Under the pieces are notes generated by a model. The model searched no databases, was not told the origin of the DNA, and saw nothing but the letters and a program-made list of their open reading frames with translations. This document shows, piece by piece, positions 1-7,950 of a stretch of 64,000 nt of DNA; positions within the stretch are counted from its first letter, which is position 1; each line of letters opens with the position of its first letter. Source of the stretch: Mycolicibacter senuensis (GTDB lineage: Bacteria > Actinomycetota > Actinomycetes > Mycobacteriales > Mycobacteriaceae); the NCBI RefSeq assembly GCF_003284925.1, contig NZ_QMEX01000001.1, forward strand, positions 1 through 64,000. The letters are read 5' to 3'. The position numbers and the translations under genes were made by a program.

Positions 1-22
1 AATGCGCGTCCCCAGCAGCGGG

Positions 23-1372
23 TTAGACCGCCGGGGTGGCGAGCAGTTGGTCGAACACACCGGCCGCCCGCGCAACGTCGTCGTCATCGCGATGATCGGC
101 CCACGCGGAGCCGGTGTGCGCGTCGGCCAGAACGGTGAGATGGCAGCGGTGCCGCGACAGCATCACGCACAGCCGCGCCGCGTCGATCGAAAACGGGTCC
201 GGGGTCCGCTTGCCGACCATCGGGTGCACAGCGACCACCGCCGCCCTTTCCAGCCCCTGCAGCGCGTTAGCGGTCCCGCAGAGCACCCCGGGGTGATCGG
301 CCAGCATGGCGCGGATCGCAGCCGCCTGGGCCACGTGTGGCACCACTACGGCCACGTCATCGTCGGTGAGCTGCCTGGTGCCGGCACTGGTGGTGAGGGT
401 GCCGCCCGCCAGCAAGTCCCGGACCCGATCGACTGCAGCGACCGCGACCGATGCCGAGGTCGGACCATCGGCGGCGGTGAGCACCCGGTGCGAAAACTCC
501 GGCAACGCCGCCCCGTCCAGCGACACGTGCTCGGCGGGGCGCCGCGAGGTAAACGGCATGTCGGCGTAGAACGCCGACGACACCAGGGCCGTGGTGACCG
601 GCCCAAGCCGCCATGTGTGCCGCAGCGCAATCGTGGTCACCGCATCACCATGCGCAGCCGCCAGGGCGATCGGCGCAGGCAAGTGCGGGCCGGTTGGGCT
701 ATCCGCCCACCGAGACACATCCCCGGTGACAACGGGGTCGATCTGCCCCGAATCCCCCACCAGTACAACCTGTCCCGCCGTCATCGCCCCCAGCGCACAC
801 AAGTCGGCATAGGTGCATTGGTAGGCCTCATCAACGATCAGGACGTCCGCGGCGAGCCGTTCCGGCTCCGAGGACAGCCACTTGGCGCTGGTCGCCACGC
901 GCACCGCGCCGCCACCGGACGGCCACACCTGGCCGCGGCCACTGATGATCGGGCAGTCCCCGCAGTCGGGGCGCACACCCCCGGCCTTCCACAACAGTCC
1001 CACCATCGCGCGGTCGCAACTCTTCGCAAGCCGCCGAGCTATCTCGATGGCCTGTGCCCGGGTCTGTGCCGCGATCCCGATTCGCAAGTCCGCGCTGTCG
1101 GCCAGCAGCCCTGACAGTTCCACCGTCAGCCGGGTCTTGCCGCTTCCCGGAGGGGCAGGTACGACGACGGCCGGGTCGCCCGACCAGACCCCCAGCACCA
1201 CTTCGGCGGTAATCGCGTCCCGCAACAGGGCTCTACCGGGCCGCACCCGAGCCGCCTCCGGCTCACCGCCATCAGCACCGAACGTCACCGTGGGCGCTTC
1301 GCTGCCTTCACCCACGGCTATCTGACTGGCAGCGTTAGCCCCACTGCTGTTGCGTGGCTTGAAAATACGCAT
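23..1372 (-). CDS. Superfamily 1 DNA/RNA helicase
   Basis: A 449-aa SF1 helicase of the AAA_11/AAA_12 type, expected to unwind nucleic acid using ATP. Visible motifs are the P-loop PPGSGKTR (about residues 74-81), Walker B VLIVDEAY (177-184), motif III VLVGDSGQ (203-210) and, in the second RecA-like lobe, GTANALQG and VMLSRHR. The first 60 residues are low complexity. The ATG start follows the conserved leader at 1385-1483 with its GAAGGGG ribosome site. No nuclease domain is seen, so the substrate is unknown. It is monocistronic here; anything downstream lies outside the window. Confidence 0.85.
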   Translation of the reverse strand: MRIFKPRNSSGANAASQIAVGEGSEAPTVTFGADGGEPEAARVRPGRALLRDAITAEVVLGVWSGDPAVVVPAPPGSGKTRLTVELSGLLADSADLRIGIAAQTRAQAIEIARRLAKSCDRAMVGLLWKAGGVRPDCGDCPIISGRGQVWPSGGGAVRVATSAKWLSSEPERLAADVLIVDEAYQCTYADLCALGAMTAGQVVLVGDSGQIDPVVTGDVSRWADSPTGPHLPAPIALAAAHGDAVTTIALRHTWRLGPVTTALVSSAFYADMPFTSRRPAEHVSLDGAALPEFSHRVLTAADGPTSASVAVAAVDRVRDLLAGGTLTTSAGTRQLTDDDVAVVVPHVAQAAAIRAMLADHPGVLCGTANALQGLERAAVVAVHPMVGKRTPDPFSIDAARLCVMLSRHRCHLTVLADAHTGSAWADHRDDDDVARAAGVFDQLLATPAV

Positions 1373-1384
1373 CTGTTCCCACTG

Positions 1385-1483
1385 CCCCTTCCCGGGCTCC
1401 CACCCCGGCTACAGACCGGGTGTGAAACACACTTCCAGGTTGTTCTACCTGATGTCAGCCACACTACAACCGGCCACCGACAA
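1385..1483 (-). promoter_or_regulatory. Conserved promoter-leader element, copy 1 (helicase)
   Basis: Read on the minus strand: TTGTCGGTGG, 7 nt, TAGTGT (fits the mycobacterial -10 TANNNT), then hairpin P1 (CAGGT/ACCTG), then CCCGG-N7-CCGGG-N7-CCCGG and GAAGGGG just before the helicase ATG. The central CCGGG can pair with the CCCGG on either side. Other copies lie at 3696-3796, 5548-5642, 6854-6948, 7102-7200 and (partial) 15655-15692. Confidence 0.8.
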
Positions 1484-1562
1484 GTTCCGTCGGCGGCCGA
1501 TTGCGTGGGCCGCGGCGCCCTGCACAGCGGCGCGAGACCGGTACGGCCAGCGGGATGTTCCG

Positions 1563-1886
1563 CTAGCCCCCGGCGGAGGCGGGTTCTGTCATGTCGTGCG
1601 TCCCGTCAGCAAAGAACCAGCCCTGGTCTGCCGAAGGCTTGGACTCACCCCGGTAGTCGGTGGGTGAGCCGGCCGCAGCCCAACAGGCCTGATGCCAGAC
1701 CGTCGCATCCTCGATCGCATAGTCATAGTTACCAAGCTGGCCGTAGCCGTCATAGGCACCCTTGAGGATCGACCCGTCACGTTTGATCGCCACACCCAAG
1801 TTCATCCATGCGTTGACCGTCTCCGTCGCCATCTGCGACAGCAGCGGATGCCCGCACCCTTCACAATCCGAGCTGAAAAACCCCAC
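1563..1886 (-). CDS. Small hypothetical protein with Cys pair
   Basis: A 107-aa protein with no recognised family. The N-terminus carries CEGCGHP, a half zinc-knuckle, followed by an aromatic-rich middle (YDGYGQLGNYDYA). The start is GTG, preceded by a G-rich ribosome site. It lies downstream of a 67-aa gene on the same strand. No function can be assigned. Confidence 0.6.
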   Translation of the reverse strand: MGFFSSDCEGCGHPLLSQMATETVNAWMNLGVAIKRDGSILKGAYDGYGQLGNYDYAIEDATVWHQACWAAAGSPTDYRGESKPSADQGWFFADGTHDMTEPASAGG

Positions 1887-1966
1887 CGCACACCCCTATT
1901 CATCGATTCGCGCCATTTACCCGTTCACACCTCGCGCCGAGCACAACGCGGCTGCACCGCCCAGAG

Positions 1967-2170
1967 CTACATCGGTTCGCTGAGGTGCTCGGCCCACTCG
2001 TCGGGCGTCACTCCCGACACCAGAAACTCCCGTTCGCTGGCGGTCAGGTGGGGCAGCGCGTCTTGAATCAACTCACCCCCGGCCTTCCACGCCTCCAGCT
2101 GTTCGGCCGTGACCGCCAGCTCCAGCGTGCGTTCCACCCCCGTCAAAAGCGATCGCCTCGTCACCTTCAC
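1967..2170 (-). CDS. Small hypothetical acidic protein
   Basis: A 67-aa, mostly helical, acidic protein (TAEQLEAWKAGG, LTASEREFLV). The GTG start has a good AAAGGGGAGGG ribosome site about 8 nt upstream. It sits between the 390-aa gene and the 107-aa gene, all on the same strand, and may be cotranscribed with the latter. Family unknown. Confidence 0.6.
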   Translation of the reverse strand: MKVTRRSLLTGVERTLELAVTAEQLEAWKAGGELIQDALPHLTASEREFLVSGVTPDEWAEHLSEPM

Positions 2171-2326
2171 TGCCTAACCCCCTCCCCTTTCGAGGCTAGG
2201 GACGCGGCTCGCCGCACCCCGGCTGCGACACCCACCGCCGGCCACTTCGCCCTCGATCGGCACGCCGCAACCACTCGCACCCGACCCCGGCCCCCCGGGT
2301 TCGGGAGGGCCAGGGCCGGGTGCGCG

Positions 2327-3499
2327 TCATTCGGTTTCCGCCGCCGCGATCAGCACGTCCAACGGCACATCACGCCGCGCGCGAGTGGGCGGTTTACCCG
2401 AGGCGATCCACGACCCGCCGCCCGTGAGCAAGCGGCGATAGGTGAACAGGGACGACCGCACACGCGAGACGTTGGGCGCCGCAGGCATCAGCGATACCCA
2501 CCCCCCTACCGGTGGCCGAGAGTCGGCCCGCACCCCGGCGACCGTCAACACCAGCGCCCCTTCGACGGCCTCGGCGGTGATGACCTCACCCACGAACGTC
2601 ATTGCGCGGCCGTAGCTGTCGATTCCACCCGCCCAGCCACGCACCGCGGTGCCCTCACGCAGCCGAGAATCCATCCGCGAACACTGCACACTGAACCGAG
2701 TGCGATCCCCCCAGTCCACAAGCCCACCGGACACATTGCCGGTGTGCACCGCACGGTGCCGCCACAACCGATCTTCCAACAGGATCGACTCAAACAATTC
2801 CGCAGCATCACAGCGACGACGCAGCCCAAGGGCGGCCCGCGGCGCACCATCGGGAGCCGTCCAATCCTGCCCCTTGCCGAACGCCTGCCCAGCCGACTCG
2901 TAGCTGTAGGCGTCATCTTCGGCCATCACTGCCAAGCCCTCGGCGGGCGTTCCCGCCGTCACGGCCTGCGCCCACCCGGCCAGGCCCGCCACCCCGGCGC
3001 CGACCCCGAACACCTTGCGCCAGTATGTCCCCGACCGCTCATCGGTCGGCAGTCCAGCTGTGACGAACCGTTGCCGCGACTGCGCCAGCGCGTCCACCAC
3101 CGCGCCACTGCCCGGGTAGCCCAGCCGGTCGGCCCACCACCCGATCACCGCCGATGCCTCGGCCACCACCGGATCGCCGTGGCCCGCCAGCTTGCGGGCA
3201 ACACCGGCCAGCAGTGACACCCCCGCCGCGTCAGCCACCACCACCTGACACGGGGACTCAAGTCCGAACCGCGCACCGGCACCATGCAACGCCGAAAGGA
3301 TGCTCGCACCGCCGGTCACGGTACGCGCCGAGCTGGTCGCGGTGGCTACCGTCGCGGTCAGCGTGTCACCACCGCGGCGAGCCTCGACAAACACCGCACT
3401 TGGCGACAGGGCCACCAGAGCGTCGGCAACCCGCAGGACCGGCCGACCAGAGCGCGCCGCATACAGCCGCTGAGCCAGGTCGTAGAACTCGACGGTCAC
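2327..3499 (-). CDS. Hypothetical protein, 390 aa
   Basis: No catalytic motif or named domain recognised. The first half is Ala/Val-rich; the second is richer in Trp, Arg and aspartate, and the C-terminus contains a basic stretch (KPPTRARRDVPLD). Its start overlaps the stop of the 64-aa gene upstream by 4 nt (GTGA), so the two are probably translationally coupled. Transcription likely starts in leader element copy 2, tying it to the helicase/VWA/MoxR/methyltransferase set. Confidence 0.7.
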   Translation of the reverse strand: MTVEFYDLAQRLYAARSGRPVLRVADALVALSPSAVFVEARRGGDTLTATVATATSSARTVTGGASILSALHGAGARFGLESPCQVVVADAAGVSLLAGVARKLAGHGDPVVAEASAVIGWWADRLGYPGSGAVVDALAQSRQRFVTAGLPTDERSGTYWRKVFGVGAGVAGLAGWAQAVTAGTPAEGLAVMAEDDAYSYESAGQAFGKGQDWTAPDGAPRAALGLRRRCDAAELFESILLEDRLWRHRAVHTGNVSGGLVDWGDRTRFSVQCSRMDSRLREGTAVRGWAGGIDSYGRAMTFVGEVITAEAVEGALVLTVAGVRADSRPPVGGWVSLMPAAPNVSRVRSSLFTYRRLLTGGGSWIASGKPPTRARRDVPLDVLIAAAETE

Positions 3500-3690
3500 A
3501 AGACCACCTGCCCAGCCCGACGCGCCATATCCCAGCCGTCCTGCAGCGCCGCGGCCGCCGACCCTGACACCGGCAGCTCGCCTTCGACCGCATCGGGGTC
3601 CGCATCAGCCACGGTCAAACCCGTGCCGGCCAGCACCCGCTCCGCATACGCGGCCAACCGGCCCACCTCATCACCATCTTGTGCCACCAC
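3496..3690 (-). CDS. Small hypothetical protein, first gene of a two-gene unit
   Basis: A 64-aa acidic helical protein (EVGRLAAYAERVLAG) of unknown family. It begins at GTG immediately behind the GAAGGGG of leader copy 2 and overlaps the 390-aa gene by 4 nt. The short length and coupling suggest a partner of the 390-aa protein; that is inference. Confidence 0.65.
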   Translation of the reverse strand: MVAQDGDEVGRLAAYAERVLAGTGLTVADADPDAVEGELPVSGSAAAALQDGWDMARRAGQVVL

Positions 3691-3695
3691 AATCG

Positions 3696-3796
3696 CCCCT
3701 TCCCGGGCTCACTTCCCGGCTACCGACCGGGACTCCACCTGCTGTCAGGCACTGCCTCGCCCTGACAACACGCACGCTACCGCGACCCACCGACAA
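3696..3796 (-). promoter_or_regulatory. Conserved promoter-leader element, copy 2
   Basis: Minus strand: TTGTCGGTGG, 7 nt, TAGCGT. Hairpin P1 is long here (TGTCAGGGC pairs with GTGCCTGACA, one G-U). Then come CCCGG, CCGGG and CCCGG with 7-nt spacers, and GAAGGGG upstream of the GTG at 3690. Confidence 0.8.
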
Positions 3797-3862
3797 CCCG
3801 TTTGAACACCGACCTGCGGGCCGCATCACCAGGTTGGCAATGCGCGCCGGCGGCCCGCTACG

Positions 3863-4054
3863 TCAGCGGTTCAGGTCTGCGATCGGCTCCAATTCACCCG
3901 GCAAAGCCGTTGCGGCCCTCCCGGTGTCTACGTTGCGAACCTTGTAGACGATCCCTGTCGTGGAGGCCCGATGATGTCGGCGTGCCACGATGCGCACCAC
4001 CCCGGCGGCATGGCGGTCAGGCCCCTCGGTAACCGGCTCGAAGTGGTATCGCAT
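3863..4054 (-). CDS. Small hypothetical basic protein
   Basis: A 63-aa protein of unknown family with a basic, His-rich centre (RIVARRHHRAS) and a C-terminal VRNVDTG stretch. The start at 4054 is fixed by a strong GAAAGGAGG ribosome site 7 nt upstream; longer in-frame starts lack one. It lies downstream of the VWA gene on the same strand after about 155 bp of non-coding sequence. Confidence 0.6.
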   Translation of the reverse strand: MRYHFEPVTEGPDRHAAGVVRIVARRHHRASTTGIVYKVRNVDTGRAATALPGELEPIADLNR

Positions 4055-4209
4055 CGCTGGTCCTCCTTTCTCGCAGACCCACTCTCGGCCCTGCGAACCG
4101 GGTGCTGGCCGGGAAGAACCCGCACCCGGCCCGCAGGTCGGAGGTTGGTGGCCGCCACCGGCAGTGGTGGTGTGCCGCTGGCCGGCCACCGGCATGGCGG
4201 GGCCGCCGC

Positions 4210-5541
4210 TTAGGCGGCCGCCGCAGCTTGGGAGGGGATAGTCACCGTGGTGGCGAACTCCGGTACCGCTGTCGCGGCACGCTCGTTGCCGATGATGACG
4301 CAGACAAGCTTCGCTGTGCCCGCCGCATCCGGCCACGGGCTGTCGCCATCGGTGAGCACCACCACCACGTGCGGCGCGGGCCGCAACGCTTCTGCAGCGG
4401 CGATACCGACCCGCATATCGGTCCCGCCGCCACCGATCAACGCAATGTCCTGAACCCGGCTGATCCGCTGCGGAGCGGCAGCGGCCGCGTCGACCGTCAG
4501 GACCGTCACGTGCTCGCGGGCGACCGCCGCCGTCCGCAGCACACCTTGGACTTCCGACAGTGCCGCGGCCAGGTCACCCGCACTCATCGATCCCGACGTG
4601 TCCACCACGACCGCGACACGAATCTTCGGGCCGCGCAGCCCCGGGAACAGTACGTCGCGGGAGCGCCGCGACGGACGGGCCATGCTGTAGTCGGTGCGTC
4701 CCGCGGCCTGGCCGATGGCGCGGCGGATCGCCACCCGCAGCACCCGGCGCCACGGCACAGCTGGCGGGGTGAGCACCTTGTCAGCCCACCGCTGCACGCC
4801 AGCGGGAACACTGCCGCGGCCCTTGCCTTCGGCGTGGTCGCGCACCGCGACGGCGACCTGCTCGCGGATCAGATCGGCCGTGGCAGAATCGATTCCAGCA
4901 CGCCCACCCATTGCATCTTCGGCAATCAGCTCGCCGGGGTTGGCTTCACAGCCCGAACCCGAGCCGCACCCGAACTCGCCACCGCTATCCGCCGCGCCGT
5001 CACCGCCAGCGCCCGCGGACCCGTCCCCACCGGCCTGCGAACCGTTCCCGGCCCCACCGACGGCAGGCTCGTCGTGGTAGTCGTCGGCGATCGCCGCGTA
5101 GTAGTCCTCGGCGAACCCTCCCGGCTCACAGCCGAGCACGGCCGGGGTGACCGGGTCGACCGGCAAAACCACCCCGGCGTCGATCAGGTCATCGTTGATT
5201 TCGGCGTCGGCAGCGTAGTTCCACGCCAGGTGCGCCAGCGGCTGCGCCAGGACCGCAGCGCGGTCGGCGTGCACCCGCAACAGGTGCCCGACCTCATGTA
5301 GCAGCGCCGCGGCGACCTGCTGCACCGACCACGCCCCTTTGCCGATCAGACGAGCCGGGTCCAGGTAGAGACGCCAATTCTTGTCGACCGCGAACGTACC
5401 CATTCCTATTGCAGCGACCGGGATTACCGAGAACAGCGCATCCGCGAAGTAGGGCATGGCCTCGAATGCCACCAGATTCGCCGTGTGGTACACGCCGCGC
5501 TCATCGGCGCTCAACTCCCGCACCGTCACCTGATTCGTCAT
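4210..5541 (-). CDS. Metallopeptidase-like / VWA domain protein (DUF2201 type)
   Basis: A 443-aa protein with two modules. The N-terminal half has a zinc-metallopeptidase-like HEVGH at 82-86. A Gly/Ser/Ala-rich linker follows, then a C-terminal von Willebrand A domain with MIDAS motif DTSGSM at 314-319 and a later LTDGDS. Proteins of this layout usually pair with MoxR AAA+ ATPases, and one lies next upstream with its own copy of the same leader. The likely role is an ATPase-VWA chaperone or remodelling pair; the client is unknown. The ATG start sits behind leader copy 3. Confidence 0.82.
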   Translation of the reverse strand: MTNQVTVRELSADERGVYHTANLVAFEAMPYFADALFSVIPVAAIGMGTFAVDKNWRLYLDPARLIGKGAWSVQQVAAALLHEVGHLLRVHADRAAVLAQPLAHLAWNYAADAEINDDLIDAGVVLPVDPVTPAVLGCEPGGFAEDYYAAIADDYHDEPAVGGAGNGSQAGGDGSAGAGGDGAADSGGEFGCGSGSGCEANPGELIAEDAMGGRAGIDSATADLIREQVAVAVRDHAEGKGRGSVPAGVQRWADKVLTPPAVPWRRVLRVAIRRAIGQAAGRTDYSMARPSRRSRDVLFPGLRGPKIRVAVVVDTSGSMSAGDLAAALSEVQGVLRTAAVAREHVTVLTVDAAAAAPQRISRVQDIALIGGGGTDMRVGIAAAEALRPAPHVVVVLTDGDSPWPDAAGTAKLVCVIIGNERAATAVPEFATTVTIPSQAAAAA

Positions 5542-5547
5542 AACAAT

Positions 5548-5642
5548 CCCCTTCCCGGGCTCATGCCCCGGCTACCCGCCAGGGCCACATCGACCGAGCC
5601 GCTCGGCCCGATACCCCACACACTAACCACCCCCACCGACAA
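5548..5642 (-). promoter_or_regulatory. Conserved promoter-leader element, copy 3 (VWA)
   Basis: Minus strand: TTGTCGGTGG, 7 nt, TAGTGT. P1 is CGGGCC/GGCTCG with loop GAGC. Next come CCTGG (pairs with CCGGG through a G-U), CCGGG, loop GCATGAG, CCCGG and GAAGGGG upstream of the VWA ATG. Confidence 0.82.
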
Positions 5643-5727
5643 ACCCCCGTCCCCAACGGCGGGAGCACCGCCACCGGGGCGGGGTGGGTACCACCACCGC
5701 GGCGAGCACCCACCCCACGCAGAACGC

Positions 5728-6846
5728 CTACGCGGCGTCCTCGCCGGCCATCAGACCGGCAGCGGTCAGGATCGGGACGAAAACCCGTGCAGTTGCCGGG
5801 ACTTTCGCCCCGTTCGGGCGCACCTTTGCCAGCGACCTGGCCGCAGCGGCAGCCACATCGGCACGACCAGCACCAGCGCAGGCCGACAGCGGCCCCCAGG
5901 CACGCCGCCAGGCGTCCTGCGTGCCCGCCGTGGCAGCCAGGGTGGCAACGCCGTTGAGGACCGCCCACAGCCGGTCGGGACGCTCACCCTCCCAGTCCAC
6001 GATGGCCGGGTCGGCGATCACCGCGGCGGCATCGGGCAGATCGCGGGCCGTCAGCCAGGCCAGGAACTCCCGTCCCGCCTTGGCGCCGATCAGACCGAAC
6101 ACCGCGGACTGCACCGCCGCCGTGTCATCGTTGCGCAGCCGCACCAGGACCCGAGCCAGCATGTCCCAGGTACGGTCGGACGGCCAGGCTCCACCCAACC
6201 CGTCGGCCTCACCTTCCGGGCACGCCCGCAGCAGGCCGGGGCGGGACTGCACGAAGGCGGTCACCGCCGCGACGATCGCCGCGGTGTGCACTTCGGTCGG
6301 GACAACCGCCCGAGACACCGGGACAGCCGCCCAGCCAGTCAGCATGCCTTCAACCCACTCATCAACGGTGGGTGCGTAGTCCACGTGGCAGAACCGGTTT
6401 GCCATCGGCGCAGCCAGCTCGAAACCGCCCGCCGACAGCTCGGGAGGGTTGGCCGCGGCGAACACCCACACATCGGCGGGCAGTCGCAGGTCCTCGCCCA
6501 CCTGCTTGTCCAGTGCGACCGCCAGCATCGCCGCCTGCGTCGACTCCGGCACGGTCGTCAACTCTTCGAGCAGCAGGATTCCTGCGCCCGCCTCCACCAA
6601 CCGCTTAGCCCACGCCTTGGGCTCGGTACGCACACCATCGCCTTCGGGCGAAATGAACGGCATACCAACGAAATCGGTGGGATCAGAGTTAGCGCCCGAA
6701 ACGATCTCGACCGCAACGTCCAATGCCTCGGCCAGTGAACGCACCAGGGCCGACTTACCCATGCCCGGACCCGACCGCAGAAGCAGGGGCACACCAGCCC
6801 GACCGCAGGCTTCCATCAACGTCACAGCCGTCGCCTTATCCACCAT
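5728..6846 (-). CDS. MoxR-family AAA+ ATPase
   Basis: A 372-aa ATPase. The P-loop is GPGMGKS (26-32) and Walker B is LLLEE (91-95); a sensor-like AAANPPE follows near 125. The start at 6846 is chosen because it directly follows leader copy 4 (GAAGGGG, 7 nt spacing). An in-frame extension upstream would be encoded by the leader itself. By family knowledge MoxR proteins act with VWA proteins to mature or remodel complexes, which fits the next gene. The two are separated by about 185 bp and each has its own promoter-leader. Confidence 0.85.
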   Translation of the reverse strand: MVDKATAVTLMEACGRAGVPLLLRSGPGMGKSALVRSLAEALDVAVEIVSGANSDPTDFVGMPFISPEGDGVRTEPKAWAKRLVEAGAGILLLEELTTVPESTQAAMLAVALDKQVGEDLRLPADVWVFAAANPPELSAGGFELAAPMANRFCHVDYAPTVDEWVEGMLTGWAAVPVSRAVVPTEVHTAAIVAAVTAFVQSRPGLLRACPEGEADGLGGAWPSDRTWDMLARVLVRLRNDDTAAVQSAVFGLIGAKAGREFLAWLTARDLPDAAAVIADPAIVDWEGERPDRLWAVLNGVATLAATAGTQDAWRRAWGPLSACAGAGRADVAAAAARSLAKVRPNGAKVPATARVFVPILTAAGLMAGEDAA

Positions 6847-6853
6847 CACAAAA

Positions 6854-6948
6854 CCCCTTCCCGGGCTCTTGCCCCGGCTACTTACCAGGGCCACTTCACC
6901 GAGCCGTTCCGACCCGATGCGCCACACTCTAAGTACACCCACCGACAA
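6854..6948 (-). promoter_or_regulatory. Conserved promoter-leader element, copy 4 (MoxR)
   Basis: Minus strand: TTGTCGGTGG, 7 nt, TAGAGT. P1 is CGGGTC/GGCTCG, differing from copy 3 at one paired base but still pairing (U-G). CCTGG, CCGGG, CCCGG and GAAGGGG follow, 7 nt before the MoxR ATG. Confidence 0.82.
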
Positions 6949-7101
6949 GTCACCGATTCATCGCTCTACCTGCACATATCCACCAGTTGAGAGGGCATCG
7001 CGCAGACCGCCACCGCACGCCGCTGCTCTGGTCCGCGCCGGCCATCCGGTTCAGGCTGGGCCTGCCCACATATCGACGGCGCCGCCTCCGGCAGCAACAA
7101 C

Positions 7102-7200
7102 TTGTCAGACCCCCTCGATACCATTGCCTACATCGGGACGCATTGATCCCGGTACCGATTCGCCCCGGCCCGCAGCCGAGGCATGAGCCCGAGGAAGGGG
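7102..7200 (+). promoter_or_regulatory. Promoter-leader element, divergent copy 6
   Basis: The only copy on the plus strand: TTGTCAGACC, 7 nt, TACCAT, then P1 (CGGGA/TCCCG), then GGCATGAGCCCG and GAGGAAGGGG 6 nt before the ATG at 7207. The second hairpin is not preserved, so the 3' part matches in sequence but not in pairing. Confidence 0.65.
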
Positions 7201-7206
7201 CATCGC

Positions 7207-7620
7207 ATGGCTACCTACACCGGAGTTGGCCGCACCAACACCTTCGCCGTCAAAGACATTGCGGCACTACAGGAGACGGTCGGCGCAGAGTTCACCGTGA
7301 TACCCGAGGCCAACGCGCAGGGACCCGGTCGCGTCACCCTTCTGGCCAACGGCGGCGAGAGCGGCGACTGGTCAAGCTACGACTGGGACTCCGAGGATTG
7401 TGACCTGCCGATCTTCGTCCCGGACGTGATCGCCGAACATCTCCAAGACGGCGAGGTCGCGGTATTCATCCACGTCGGCAATGAGAAGCTGCGCTACCTC
7501 GGCGGTTTCAGTGTCGCGGTGCACTCCGACGGCCGTCAGGTGCGGGTGAATCTCGACGACATCTACGACGCGATCGGCCCCACGTTCGGGGTGCCACCCG
7601 AGTCCGTCGACAAAGCCTAG
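7207..7620 (+). CDS. Hypothetical acidic protein under the leader element
   Basis: A 137-aa acidic protein of unknown family, apparently all soluble. It is rich in Asp/Glu (SSYDWDSEDCD; NLDDIYDA). The ATG at 7207 is preferred over one 24 nt upstream because GAGGAAGGGG precedes it by 6 nt. Its divergent position to moxR and shared leader suggest co-regulation with moxR and the VWA gene. Confidence 0.7.
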   Translation: MATYTGVGRTNTFAVKDIAALQETVGAEFTVIPEANAQGPGRVTLLANGGESGDWSSYDWDSEDCDLPIFVPDVIAEHLQDGEVAVFIHVGNEKLRYLGGFSVAVHSDGRQVRVNLDDIYDAIGPTFGVPPESVDKA

Positions 7621-7633
7621 GTGTACTGATCCG

Positions 7634-7670
7634 GCCGCCGGGCTGGGGTTCCTCTGGCCGGCCCGGCGGC
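7634..7670. terminator. Bidirectional terminator hairpin
   Basis: Perfect 10-bp inverted repeat GCCGCCGGGC / GCCCGGCGGC around a 17-nt loop, between two convergent genes. There is no U-run, as is common for actinobacterial terminators. Confidence 0.6.
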
Positions 7671-7712
7671 GAAGCCGCCAGCCGGTCGCGGGGCCGGCCG
7701 ACACGGCCACCG

Positions 7713-7927
7713 TTATCCGGCTGGCGCCTGGGCCTTCTCGAAGGCCGACGCGTATTCCAGGATCGTGAGCTGATCGTCCTGGCTCCGGGAGTAGTCGCGG
7801 CCGGCCACCTGCTCAAAGAGTTGGTAGATGTCGAACGGAATCCCCTCGTCCAGGTCTACGGCTTGGCCCGATAGTTACGTCCCAGGCGCGCGGCCACGGC
7901 CTGCCCTTGCGGATCGATGTTGCTCAT
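7713..7927 (-). pseudogene. Frameshifted small gene (71 codons if restored)
   Basis: The start ATG at 7927 has a good GCAGGAGG site and encodes 23 residues ending GRNYRAKP before a TAG. The -1 frame then carries about 48 clearly coding residues (VDLDEGIPFDIYQLFEQVAG) to TAA at 7713, with no start codon of its own near the junction. Reading one G twice at the junction would give a single 71-aa protein. It is either a real frameshift, a sequencing error or programmed -1 frameshifting; no obvious slippery heptamer is seen. It is the last gene of the operon running from 8899. Confidence 0.65.
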
Positions 7928-7950
7928 GTGCCTGTTGCCTCCTGCGTCTC

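Noticed and set aside
4102..5301. Plus-strand 399-codon open frame
   Set aside because: Antisense of the VWA gene, Arg/His-rich, no ribosome site.
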